The notes under the pieces were generated by a model. That model ran no database searches, was not told the origin of the DNA, and was given only the letters and a program-made list of their open reading frames with translations. A program made the position numbers and the translations under genes. Positions 28,604 through 36,231 of a DNA stretch of 64,000 nucleotides are shown in pieces (the stretch's first letter is position 1; each line of letters starts with the position of its first letter). This stretch comes from Methylobacterium sp. J-078 (GTDB lineage: Bacteria > Pseudomonadota > Alphaproteobacteria > Rhizobiales > Beijerinckiaceae), in contig NZ_JAKSYI010000112.1 in assembly GCF_022829285.1 (NCBI RefSeq), positions 1 through 64,000 on the forward strand, written 5' to 3'.

Positions 28604-29704
28604 ATGAACGCCCACCATCCCGTCACCGCCCTGGAGACGACCGCCGACCCGGAGCGCCGCGGCCCCTCGGGCCTCGCCTACGCCTTCCTCGTCGCCCTCG
28701 CGCTGCACGTGGCGGCTCTCGTCGGCATGGCGCTGTTCGGCACGACGCCGACGGCGCCCCCCGGCGAGAACGTCGTGACGATCGACCTCGCCCCGCAGAT
28801 GACGGAAGCGAACACGCAGGCCCCGATGGAGACCGCCCCTTCGGCCCCGGCCCCGCCGGAGGCGAACCCGGTGGAGACGCCGGAGGCCCCGCCGGAGGTC
28901 AAGCCGCTGGAGACCACCGAGGTGGCGCCCCCGGAGGCCACGCGTCCGCCGCCGCCGGACGCGACCCCGGTCGCTCCCGAGGCCACAACCATGGCCGAGC
29001 CCCCCGAGGCGCCGGTGACGCCGCCGATGGAGGCCGTGACGGAGCCGCCACCGGAGGATCAGGTCATCACCTCGACCGCGCCGGAGGCGCTCCCCCTGGC
29101 GCCGCCCCCGCCCACCGTGGCGGAGGCCCCCAAGCCCGTGGAGGTGGAGAAGCCGAAGCCCGACATGGCCAAGATCCTCGAGGCCAAGCGCGAGGCCAAG
29201 CGCAAGGCCGACCGCGAAGCTCGCCTGAAGGCCGAGCAGGAGGAGCGCCGCGAAGCCATCGCCGAGGCACGGCGCGAGGCCGCCAAGGACGCCAAGGCGA
29301 AGGCCGCCAAGGAGGCCGCTCGCCGCGCGGCGGCGGCCGCTACCGAGGGACGCGCTCGCCAGAACTCCGCCTCCGCCTCCCGCCAGAGCAGCGCGGGCGC
29401 GGCGGCCGCCGGCAACGACCCGAACGCCCTGCGGGCCTGGCAGGGCATGCTCAGCTCCGCCATCCGGGGCCGCATGAACGCCAACGCGGCAGCGGGCACC
29501 AGCGGCGGCGTCGCGGTGGTGCGCTTCACCGTCTCCCGCTCCGGGCAAGTCATGAGCGCGGGCCTGGCCAGCAGCAGCGGGATCGGCGCCATCGACAGCG
29601 CGGCGCTCGCCACCGTGCGCGGTTCGCTGCCCGCCGCCCCGGCCGGTGTGAACGTCAATAGCCTCGCCGTCACCGTCCCGCTGCGCTTCAGCCCCGGCCG
29701 CTGA
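28604..29704 (+). CDS. tonB: TonB family energy transducer
   Basis: This 366-residue protein starts with ATG at 28604 just after exbD. It has an N-terminal cytoplasmic part, one membrane helix (AYAFLVALALHVAALVGMALFG), a Pro/Glu-rich periplasmic spacer (about 60-180) and a basic, Ala-rich coiled segment (EAKREAKRKADREARLK). The C-terminal TonB domain (about 275-366) contains GVAVVRFTVSRSGQVMSAGL. It transmits the ExbBD proton-motive force to outer-membrane receptors. The mix of proline spacer and coiled coil is between TonB and TolA in style; context makes TonB the better call. Confidence 0.87.
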   Translation: MNAHHPVTALETTADPERRGPSGLAYAFLVALALHVAALVGMALFGTTPTAPPGENVVTIDLAPQMTEANTQAPMETAPSAPAPPEANPVETPEAPPEVKPLETTEVAPPEATRPPPPDATPVAPEATTMAEPPEAPVTPPMEAVTEPPPEDQVITSTAPEALPLAPPPPTVAEAPKPVEVEKPKPDMAKILEAKREAKRKADREARLKAEQEERREAIAEARREAAKDAKAKAAKEAARRAAAAATEGRARQNSASASRQSSAGAAAAGNDPNALRAWQGMLSSAIRGRMNANAAAGTSGGVAVVRFTVSRSGQVMSAGLASSSGIGAIDSAALATVRGSLPAAPAGVNVNSLAVTVPLRFSPGR

Positions 29705-29724
29705 GCGCGGGCGGGGGACCCGCG

Positions 29725-30255
29725 ATGGCGGTGTGGTTCACCAGCGACACGCATTTCGGCGATCCGCGCATCCTGCGGATCGACAAGCGGCCCTATCCCG
29801 ACCTCGCCGCGCACGACGCCGCGCTGATCGCCGCCTGGACGGCCGTGGTGGCGCCGGACGACGAGGTCTGGCACCTCGGCGACTTCGCCCTCGGTCCTCC
29901 GGAGGCGCGCGTCGCGGAGATCCTGGCGGCCCTGCCGGGCGTGAAACACCTCATCGTCGGCAACAACGACAGGCCCGGCACGCTGCGGGCACCGGGCTGG
30001 GCCTCCGTGGCACATTACGCCGAGATCACCGTCGACGCACGGCGCCTCGTGCTCTGCCACTACGCGTTCAGAACGTGGAACGGGATCGGGCGCGGCGCCC
30101 TCAACCTGCACGGCCATTCGCACAACCGGCTGACGCCGATTCCCCGGCAATACGATGTCGGGGTCGATGCGCAGGGCGCCGCGCCGGTCAGTCTGGAGAC
30201 GATCCTGGCGTCAAGGCGGCGGAGGCGGGCAGCGCACAAAAAAGTGGAACCTTAG
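29725..30255 (+). CDS. Metallophosphoesterase
   Basis: This 176-residue calcineurin-like phosphoesterase has all the metal-site motifs in order: SDTHFGD (near 7-13), WHLGDFALG, GNND, CHYAF and GHSHNR. The compact form without extra domains resembles the single-domain phosphoesterases of the YfcE-like/MPE group. It hydrolyses a phosphomono- or diester, substrate unknown. It follows tonB by 20 bases, so it may be cotranscribed with the TonB unit. Confidence 0.88.
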   Translation: MAVWFTSDTHFGDPRILRIDKRPYPDLAAHDAALIAAWTAVVAPDDEVWHLGDFALGPPEARVAEILAALPGVKHLIVGNNDRPGTLRAPGWASVAHYAEITVDARRLVLCHYAFRTWNGIGRGALNLHGHSHNRLTPIPRQYDVGVDAQGAAPVSLETILASRRRRRAAHKKVEP

Positions 30256-30384
30256 CGGCGGGTCTGCCGTTTCCAGAACCTGAACGCAAGCTGGCCGGCT
30301 CGGGTCCGCCACAGACGCGGACCAAACCGATCTAAGCTTGCGGACACTGCAGAATGCTTAGCGAATTCTATCTGCGGTCTGGCC

Positions 30385-30409
30385 ACTCAGGTGTCCACAA
30401 CTCAGGTGT
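30385..30409 (+). repeat. Direct repeat ACTCAGGTGT before a small secreted protein gene
   Basis: Two exact copies of ACTCAGGTGT start at 30385 and 30400. The second contains the AGGTG that probably serves as ribosome binding site for the ATG at 30414. Confidence 0.4.
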
Positions 30410-30413
30410 TCCC

Positions 30414-30725
30414 ATGCGTCACGTTCTTCGCCTCGCTGTTTCCGCCGGCCTCGCCCTGACCGTCGCGGCCCCGGCTCTCGCCGCCCCGGCCTGCCTCGAT
30501 GCCCAGCGCAAGATCGATGAGGCCAACGCGCTGCGCTATCAGTTCCGCCAGGAAGCGCGCCTCGGCAACCACGATCGTGCCTGCGACACCCTCGACGAGA
30601 TCGGCGACCGCTACGCCGATGCCCGCGACGCGTTCGAGGATTGCGGGGCCGGCGTCGTCGCCATCGACCTGCGCAGCGAGTCCCGGGCCCTCCGGACCGC
30701 CAAGTCCGTCAATCGCTGCGACTGA
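30414..30725 (+). CDS. Small secreted hypothetical protein
   Basis: This 103-residue protein has a clear signal peptide (MRHVLRLAVSAGLALTVAAPALA, cleavage after ALA). The mature part is helical and charged, with four cysteines (ACLDAQ, ACDTL, EDCGAG, NRCD), compatible with two disulfides in the periplasm. AGGTG lies five bases ahead of the ATG. I do not recognise a named family. It is a stand-alone gene between the metallophosphoesterase and a 44-codon gene. Confidence 0.7.
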   Translation: MRHVLRLAVSAGLALTVAAPALAAPACLDAQRKIDEANALRYQFRQEARLGNHDRACDTLDEIGDRYADARDAFEDCGAGVVAIDLRSESRALRTAKSVNRCD

Positions 30726-30834
30726 ACGGGTGCGTGCGGCCCCGCACGCCCTCCCGTCCGGGTCCGTTCCACCCTCATCTCACACCCGGCCGATGATTCG
30801 CCGGCGCCGAAATCAGCTCCCAAGGTCAGCTCCG

Positions 30835-30969
30835 ATGAACACCACCCTCGCCGCCCCTGCCCTCGACCGCAGCGTCGCCACCGGCCCCTCCTTCGCGGCG
30901 GCCCTGTGCGGCTTCCTCAGCACCACCGTGGCGACCACGATGGTGATGTTCCTGATCAGCAGCGTCTGA
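30835..30969 (+). CDS. Small single-helix membrane protein, hypothetical
   Basis: This 44-residue frame begins MNTTLAAPALDRSVATG and ends in a hydrophobic helix (AAALCGFLSTTVATTMVMFL). Codon use is GC-rich at third positions like its neighbours. AAGGTC occurs ahead of the ATG as a modest ribosome site. No family can be named. A tail-anchored regulatory peptide is possible, but coding status itself is uncertain. Confidence 0.4.
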   Translation: MNTTLAAPALDRSVATGPSFAAALCGFLSTTVATTMVMFLISSV

Positions 30970-31044
30970 GGCGGCAGCGCCTCCCGAAGCAGATTTCGCA
31001 AAGTGGCGGCCGGTTTTGCGACGAAAATCTGCGACACACCAAGG

Positions 31045-31090
31045 CCCTGAGCACCCTCGCGTTGGCACGCCACCGCGAGGGTGCTCAGGG
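31045..31090. repeat. 17-bp inverted repeat with nested loop pairing
   Basis: CCCTGAGCACCCTCGCG (31045-31061) and its exact reverse complement (31074-31090) flank a 12-base loop in which TGGC and GCCA can pair again. The arm overlaps the last bases of the minus-strand gene at 31085. No T-run follows on either strand. It may be a dispersed palindromic element or an mRNA 3'-end structure. Confidence 0.6.
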
Positions 31091-31351
31091 AGCGACGAAC
31101 CAGAATCGGCGCTTCGAGAACAGCATGTCCGGCTGCCCGACGCTCGCCACCGGCTGGCAATGGGAGTCCGGGCGAGATGCCGCCTCGGATCGTGGAGCCG
31201 CATCGGCGGTCTTGGCCGCCGGCAGCATCAGTGCGGTGGAGACCGGAAACAATCCGAGCCGGGCCTGGATGGCCGGCTGGCGCACGGCCGAGATCGTGAC
31301 GATCCCCGCCAGCAGACCGCCCGCGATGGTGCCGAGAACGAAGTTCATCAT
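31085..31351 (-). CDS. Small membrane-anchored or secreted hypothetical protein
   Basis: This 88-residue frame starts with tandem ATG codons (MMNFVLGTIAGGLLAGIVTI), a signal-like helix. A second hydrophobic stretch (LGLFPVSTALMLP) and a polar tail follow, with one cysteine (SHCQPVAS). The stop lies inside the 31045-31090 inverted repeat. There is no strong ribosome site, and I recognise no family. It is convergent with the small genes to its left and divergent from flaF. Confidence 0.45.
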   Translation of the reverse strand: MMNFVLGTIAGGLLAGIVTISAVRQPAIQARLGLFPVSTALMLPAAKTADAAPRSEAASRPDSHCQPVASVGQPDMLFSKRRFWFVAP

Positions 31352-31525
31352 GGTGGTGGAATCCGGCGTGTCCCGCAGAATCGGCGGGATCGCGCGCCTT
31401 CCCTCGTCGCATTTCTCGGCATGATTACGGCACGGCAGCGTCTTACGATGCGTTAACAATGAAATGGCTAAGGTCCCCTCGCCGGCCCGATTCGGGCCTC
31501 TCGTGTCCCAGGGGAATGACCAGCG

Positions 31526-31885
31526 ATGTCGTACGGAGCCAGCGCCTATGCCCGCGTCGCACAGACCGCGCTGTCGCCGCGCGAAGCGGAAGCCGCGGTG
31601 CTGATCAAGGCTGCGGGCCGCCTCCAGGCGATCCAGTCCGACTGGGCCAACCAGGCCCCGGCGCTCAACGAGGCTCTGAACTTCAACCAGAAGGTCTGGA
31701 CGATCATCGCCGGCGGCGCGACCGCCCCCGACAGCCCGCTGCCCGTCGAGATCAAGACCAGCATCGCCGAACTCTCCACCTTCGTCTTCAAGCGGATGAT
31801 CGACACGCTGATCGAGCCGAGCGCCGAGAAGCTCACAGCCCTCATCAGCATCAACCAGAACATCGCCGCCGGCCTGCGCCAGTAG
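31526..31885 (+). CDS. flaF: Flagellar biosynthesis regulator FlaF
   Basis: This 119-residue protein matches FlaF of Alphaproteobacteria: the N-terminal SAYARVAQTALSPREAEAAVL segment, the central LNEALNFNQKVWTII and the C-terminal EIKTSIAELSTFVFKRMIDTL. In Caulobacter FlaF promotes flagellin translation and secretion and opposes FlbT. It starts at ATG 31526. flbT lies next door but in the opposite direction, sharing a bidirectional terminator, which is unlike the usual tandem flaF-flbT order. Confidence 0.9.
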   Translation: MSYGASAYARVAQTALSPREAEAAVLIKAAGRLQAIQSDWANQAPALNEALNFNQKVWTIIAGGATAPDSPLPVEIKTSIAELSTFVFKRMIDTLIEPSAEKLTALISINQNIAAGLRQ

Positions 31886-31922
31886 GCCGGTCCGTTCCGG
31901 CGCTTCGACCCCATCCCCCCGA

Positions 31923-31958
31923 GGAAAGCCCGCCGCTCTCACGCGTGGCGGGCTTTTC
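31923..31958. terminator. Bidirectional terminator between flaF and flbT
   Basis: AAAGCCCGCC (31925-31934) pairs with GGCGGGCTTT (31947-31956). The stem is flanked by A's on the left and T's on the right, so it can end transcripts from both convergent genes. Confidence 0.8.
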
Positions 31959-31967
31959 CTTGTCCGC

Positions 31968-32375
31968 TCAGGCCCCTGAATCCGCGGATGCGGTCAGCCG
32001 CTCGCTCAGGCTCTGCTCGTACTGGATGAGGTCCCGGCAGCGCTTGAGCGCGCGGTAGCGCTCTCCGTCCGCGAGCAGGTCGTGAATGTCGCGCAGGTAG
32101 GGTGCCATGCTGGGCGCGGCTGCCATCAAGGCGTTGGCCTGCCGCACGAACAGATCCTCCGCCTCCACGGTCGGTCCCGCGAGGTAGAGCACCGTCAGGG
32201 TCAGGAAGAGCCGCTTGCAGGCCGTGTCGGCCTCGCTCTCCAGGATGATGTCGCTGCCGCGCAGGAAGTTTGTCATCGTCTCGATGACGAAGCTCGACCG
32301 GCGCGGCCCGTTGCGGATGGCCGCCCCTCCGATGAGCAGGCGTTCCCCCGGCTTGAGTTCGATCTTCAGGGGCAT
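31968..32375 (-). CDS. flbT: Flagellar biosynthesis repressor FlbT
   Basis: This 135-residue protein begins MPLKIELKPGERLLIGGAAIRNG, the diagnostic FlbT start, followed by DIILESEADTACKRLFLTLTVLYLAG. In Caulobacter FlbT binds flagellin mRNA leaders and promotes their decay until the hook is complete. It is complete and starts with ATG at 32375. A near-consensus CtrA site lies about 45-60 bases upstream (32419-32433). flaF is convergent, and a FlaG-like gene lies 216 bases upstream on the same strand. Confidence 0.92.
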   Translation of the reverse strand: MPLKIELKPGERLLIGGAAIRNGPRRSSFVIETMTNFLRGSDIILESEADTACKRLFLTLTVLYLAGPTVEAEDLFVRQANALMAAAPSMAPYLRDIHDLLADGERYRALKRCRDLIQYEQSLSERLTASADSGA

Positions 32376-32418
32376 GGCGGGTCTCGGAACGCGGCACCCC
32401 GGTCATCGCTCAACAGGG

Positions 32419-32433
32419 TTAACGGATCGTGAA
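32419..32433. promoter_or_regulatory. CtrA-like box upstream of flbT (one mismatch)
   Basis: TTAA (32419-32422), seven bases, then TGAA (32430-32433) differs from the CtrA consensus TTAA-N7-TTAA at one position. It lies 44-58 bases upstream of the flbT start. CtrA control of flagellar genes is known in Alphaproteobacteria; binding here is inference. Confidence 0.35.
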
Positions 32434-32591
32434 TCGACCTCGGGCGTGAGCAGCTAAAGCCTTGATTCCATTCGCGCTACAGCGGGATAAGGCAGCGTTG
32501 CGGCCATGCCACGGAGCTCCCGTTCACGGGACGGCGGGGCTGGCCGCCGCCTCCGGCCGGTGACCAGCGGAATTCGAGGCCGCCCCGCGCG

Positions 32592-32987
32592 TCAGGCGGT
32601 GCGGTCGAGGGGACGGGCCGCCGGCCGGGCGCGGGCCTCGGCGGCTTCCGCGTAGGCGCGGGCCTTGAGCACGACCGGATCGGGCAGTTGCACCACGACG
32701 TCGCCAGAACCCGGATCGACCTCCTGGTAGACCACCGCCTTGGTGTCGCGATCGATCCGGATGCGGGGTTCGGGCGCGGCGGCGGAGATGCGGGGCTCAT
32801 CGGCAAGCTCGGGCTTCCGCTCGGTTCCGGCACGGGGGTCGCCCGCCCGCTCACGATCCCGGATATCGACCTGCACGGCCGGCGCCAGGGGTGCGGGTGC
32901 CGAGACGGGCTGTACCGGCGAGATGGGCGCGGGCGTCGCACCGATGGTGCGGACGGGCGGCGCTGCGCCCAGGCTGGGGATGTACAT
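32592..32987 (-). CDS. FlaG-like flagellar protein (tentative)
   Basis: From ATG at 32987 (MYIPSLGAAPPVRTIG) the protein has 131 residues. The first 60 are Pro/Ala-rich and disordered. The C-terminal part (RIRIDRDTKAVVYQEVDPGSGDVVVQLPDPVVL) resembles the FlaG pattern of a beta hairpin followed by a Q-x-P-D/P-E motif and a helix. It sits beside flbT and flaF, which supports a flagellar role. A general hypothetical protein remains the alternative. Confidence 0.58.
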   Translation of the reverse strand: MYIPSLGAAPPVRTIGATPAPISPVQPVSAPAPLAPAVQVDIRDRERAGDPRAGTERKPELADEPRISAAAPEPRIRIDRDTKAVVYQEVDPGSGDVVVQLPDPVVLKARAYAEAAEARARPAARPLDRTA

Positions 32988-33178
32988 CGCACGCTCGCGT
33001 GGTCGATCGTTGCATTTGAAACCAGACAAGGCGCGGGGCGTGAATCGGATCTTAAGGTTTGGGGCGTTCGACCCTCATTCCTCGGGACGTTCCGAACGGA
33101 TCGCCAAGGCGATGGGTCGCTTTTTAACGATTGCCCTGCGCCGAATCCTTCGCCCATGGCGGAGGCCGGCGACGGGCC

Positions 33179-34291
33179 TCAGATGTCGACGGCCGGCGCG
33201 CCGCGTCCGACCCCGTGAGGATCGAAGGCCACACTCTTGATCACAGCGAAGACCGGCGTTCCCGGTGCGAGGCCCAGGTCCTGGATCGCGGCGCGGGTCA
33301 GGCGGGCGGCGAGCACCGCGCCGTTGCAGTCGACCTCCACCAGGATCGTGCCCTCGGCGAGGGGGGCGAGGCCGCGCACCCGGCCGGCGAGGCGGTTGCG
33401 GGCGCTCAGGCCCAAGGGTGCTTCGAGGGCGAGGAGTACGTCCCGGGCCGGCACGTGCACCCGCACGGCGGTGCCCGGCGCCAGCGCGATGCAGGGCACC
33501 AGGAGTTGCCCGGCGCGGCCGGAAAGCCGGGTCAGGTCCGCGGACGGGCTTTCGGCCTCCACCACCATATCGAGGAGCGCGCCGGCCTCCGCCGCGTGGA
33601 AGGCCCCGAGATCGCCCCGGCGCAGGATCGCCTCGGCGGGCCCGGCGGCGGCGACCCGGCCCTCCTCCAGCACCACGATGGTGTCGGCCAGGCGCGCCAC
33701 CTCGGAGACCGCGTGGCTCACATACACGATGGGGATGCCGGCCGCGTCGCGCAGGCGCTCGATCAGCGGCAGGATCTCGGCCTTGCGCTCGGCATCGAGG
33801 GCGGCGAGGGGCTCGTCCATGAGGAGCAGGCGCGGTCGCGACAGCAGCGCCCGGCCGATCGCCACGCGCTGGCCCTCGCCGCCCGAGAGGCCGGCGGGGC
33901 GCCGGTCGAGGAGGTGGCCGATGCCCAGGAGCGCGATCACCGCCTCCGGCTCCAGGCCGGCGGCATCCCCGCGTCCCCGGGCGAACCAGCGGCCGTAGGC
34001 GAGGTTCTGCCGCACCGAGAGGTGGGGCATCAGCCGGGCCTCCTGAAACACCGTGCCGATGCGTCGGCGATGGGCAGGCACATGCAGGCCGCGCTCCGTG
34101 TCGAGCAGGGTCTCGTCGCCGAGGGCGATCCGCCCCCGGTCCGGCCGCGTGAGCCCCGCCATGCAGGCGATGACCGTGGACTTGCCCGAGCCCGAACGCC
34201 CGAACAGGGCGGTGAGCCCGCCGGGAGCGGCGAAGCGCACGTCGAGGCGGAAGGCGCCGCGCGCCAGGGCAAGGTCGACGGTGATCGCCAT
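33179..34291 (-). CDS. modC: Molybdate ABC transporter ATP-binding protein
   Basis: This 370-residue ATPase has Walker A FGRSGSGKST (near 29-38), the signature LSGGEGQRVAIGRAL, Walker B LLLMDEPLAALD and the switch histidine in VYVSHAVSEVARLAD. The C-terminal mop/TOBE domain (about 295-370: SARNRLAGRVRGLAPLAEGTILVEVDC) binds molybdate and is the mark of ModC. It powers molybdate import through ModB. It follows modB after 3 bases. Molybdenum supply is needed for formate dehydrogenase and similar enzymes, but none is in the window. Confidence 0.94.
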   Translation of the reverse strand: MAITVDLALARGAFRLDVRFAAPGGLTALFGRSGSGKSTVIACMAGLTRPDRGRIALGDETLLDTERGLHVPAHRRRIGTVFQEARLMPHLSVRQNLAYGRWFARGRGDAAGLEPEAVIALLGIGHLLDRRPAGLSGGEGQRVAIGRALLSRPRLLLMDEPLAALDAERKAEILPLIERLRDAAGIPIVYVSHAVSEVARLADTIVVLEEGRVAAAGPAEAILRRGDLGAFHAAEAGALLDMVVEAESPSADLTRLSGRAGQLLVPCIALAPGTAVRVHVPARDVLLALEAPLGLSARNRLAGRVRGLAPLAEGTILVEVDCNGAVLAARLTRAAIQDLGLAPGTPVFAVIKSVAFDPHGVGRGAPAVDI

Positions 34292-34294
34292 GCC

Positions 34295-34993
34295 TCAGCC
34301 CGCGCCGAGCCGGCGCCCGAGGCGCCGGGCGAGGAGTTCCGAGACGAGCAACGCGGCCATCGAGAGTGCCACCGAGACCAGGGTGAGGCGCAGGGCCCCC
34401 GCCTCGCCGCCGGGCACCTGGGTCAGGGTGTAGATCGCGGAGGGCAGGGTCTGGGTCTCGCCGGGGATGTTCGACACGAAGGTGATGGTCGCGCCGAACT
34501 CGCCCATCGCCTTGGCGAAGGCCAGGACGGCGCCCGCGAGCACACCCGGCAACGCCAGCGGCAGGGTCACGGTGAGAAAGACGGCGAGCGGACCGGCGCC
34601 CAGCGTGGCGGCGGCCTGCTCCAGGCGGGCATCCACAGCCTCCAGGGAGAGGCGCATCGCCCGTACCATCAGGGGGAAGCCCATCACCGCGCAGGCCAGC
34701 GCCGCCCCAGTCCAGCGGAACGACAACACGATGCCGAGTTCGGCCAGTGCCGCCCCGAAGGTCCCGCGCCGGCCGAAGGCGAGGAGCAGAAGGTAGCCCG
34801 TCACCACCGGCGGCAGGATGAGCGGCAGGTGGACGAGCCCGTCGAGGAGCGAGCGGCCGGGAAAGCGCTTCCGCGCCAGGAGCCAGGCGACGGCGAGACC
34901 CGGGACGAGGCTCGCCAGCGTCGCCACACCGGCCACGCGCAGGCTGAGGACGATGGCGGTCCACTCCTCCGGGGTCAGGCCGAGGGGGCTCAC
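34295..34993 (-). CDS. modB: Molybdate ABC transporter permease
   Basis: This 232-residue permease has five to six membrane helices and the EAA-type loop SLEAVDARLEQAAATLGAGPLAVFLTVTLPLALPG. The N-terminus LTPEEWTAIVLSLRVAGVATL is typical of ModB. It forms the channel of the ModABC importer. Start ATG at 34993 lies 12 bases after the modA stop. Confidence 0.95.
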   Translation of the reverse strand: MSPLGLTPEEWTAIVLSLRVAGVATLASLVPGLAVAWLLARKRFPGRSLLDGLVHLPLILPPVVTGYLLLLAFGRRGTFGAALAELGIVLSFRWTGAALACAVMGFPLMVRAMRLSLEAVDARLEQAAATLGAGPLAVFLTVTLPLALPGVLAGAVLAFAKAMGEFGATITFVSNIPGETQTLPSAIYTLTQVPGGEAGALRLTLVSVALSMAALLVSELLARRLGRRLGAG

Positions 34994-35004
34994 GGTCGCG
35001 AAGG

Positions 35005-35808
35005 TCAGGTCCGGTTCTCGGCACCGATCACCGTGAAGCCCTGGCGCTCGAAGAACACCCGGGCGGTGGGGCTGCGCAGATAGGCCAGCAGCGCCGCCGC
35101 GTCGGGGTTGGTCGAATCCCGGGTCAGCGCCACGGGGTAGATCACCGGCGGATGGCTGTCGGACGGGAAAGTGGCGAGCACGCGGACGCTCGGGTCGGAG
35201 ACCGCGTCGGTGGCGTAGACGATGCCCAGCGGCACCTCGCCCCGCGCCACCAGGAGGAGCGCGGCACGCACGTTCTCGGCCTGCGCGACACGGCCCTTAA
35301 CACCCTCCCAGGCGCCGAGATGCTCGAGGGCCGCCTTGCCGTACTTGCCGGCCGGCACCGCCTCGACGTTGCCCATGGCGATGCGCCCGTCGCCCAGGAC
35401 CTTGGAGAGGTCGAGGCCGGGCTTGAGATCCACGGCCAGGGATGAATCCTTGGGGGCGATCAGCACGAGAGCGTTGCGCAGGAGGTTCGAGCGGGTGCCC
35501 GGCTTGAGGCCGTCCTTGCCCGCCATGTAATCCATCCAGGCGAGGTCGGCGGAGACGAACAGGTCGGCCGGCGCCCCGGCCTCGATCTGCTTGGCCAGCG
35601 CACTGGAGGCCGCGTAGGAGATCCGGGCGGTCTTGCCCGTCTCCTTCGTCCAGGCGGCGCTCGCCTCGTCGAGGGCGTTCTTCAGGCTCGCGGCCGCAAA
35701 CACCACCACGGGCGATTCGGCCTGCGCAGGGGCGATGCCACGGGCGAGCCCGAGGCCGCAAACCACGCCCAGGACCGCGCCGAGCAACATCCGTCTCGTC
35801 TGATTCAT
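35005..35808 (-). CDS. modA: Molybdate ABC transporter substrate-binding protein
   Basis: This 267-residue periplasmic binding protein has a signal peptide (MNQTRRMLLGAVLGVVCGLGLA) and the ModA motif VVVFAAASLKNALDEA (molybdate-ligand serine). Further segments are ISYAASSALAKQIEAGAPADLFVSAD, GDGRIAMGNVEAVPAGKYGKAAL and GIVYATDAV. It captures molybdate or tungstate for ModBC. It is the first gene of the modABC unit; no modE-type regulator or operator is visible nearby. Confidence 0.94.
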   Translation of the reverse strand: MNQTRRMLLGAVLGVVCGLGLARGIAPAQAESPVVVFAAASLKNALDEASAAWTKETGKTARISYAASSALAKQIEAGAPADLFVSADLAWMDYMAGKDGLKPGTRSNLLRNALVLIAPKDSSLAVDLKPGLDLSKVLGDGRIAMGNVEAVPAGKYGKAALEHLGAWEGVKGRVAQAENVRAALLLVARGEVPLGIVYATDAVSDPSVRVLATFPSDSHPPVIYPVALTRDSTNPDAAALLAYLRSPTARVFFERQGFTVIGAENRT

Positions 35809-35869
35809 CGCCCTGCTCTTACATTTTCTGCCGGAGCGCCCGCCATAGCACGGATCGGCGCCGATGCGA

Positions 35870-36073
35870 TCAGGCGCCGCGCTCCTCCTCGTCCAGAGGT
35901 GGGCGCTCGGAGCGGTGCAGGCGGCTGAGGAGGACGAGCATCGGTCCCGGCATCGGTCCCGTCAGCGTCTCGGCATCGGAAAACACCCCGCGCTCGCGCG
36001 CGAGGCGCCGGCGGGCCTTGGACTTCCCTGCGAGGACGACCGGCGTTCGACCGCCGGTTCTTCTGATTTTCAT
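35870..36073 (-). CDS. Small basic hypothetical protein
   Basis: This 67-residue frame from ATG at 36073 reads MKIRRTGGRTPVVLAGKSKARRRLAR and then a more neutral stretch ending in DEEERGA. It is strongly basic at the N-terminus. No ribosome site is obvious, and a longer frame to 36154 is open. It precedes modA on the same strand by 61 bases. No family recognised; coding status is moderate to low. Confidence 0.38.
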   Translation of the reverse strand: MKIRRTGGRTPVVLAGKSKARRRLARERGVFSDAETLTGPMPGPMLVLLSRLHRSERPPLDEEERGA

Positions 36074-36231
36074 ACGCACAACGCACGCTCCGACATCGAA
36101 ATGAGGCTGGAGAAGCGACAACAAACGCGGATCCCGCGGCTCGGTTCCGGGCAAGCTTGAGCGCAGCGTGGCGGCGGGACGTCGCGGATGCGTGGTGGCG
36201 GCAGGGTCGCGCGAATGGTAGAGCCCCGACC

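Noticed and set aside
31425..31460. Possible CtrA box before flaF
   Set aside because: TTAC and TTAA are present, but the spacing is six, not seven, and one half-site is imperfect.
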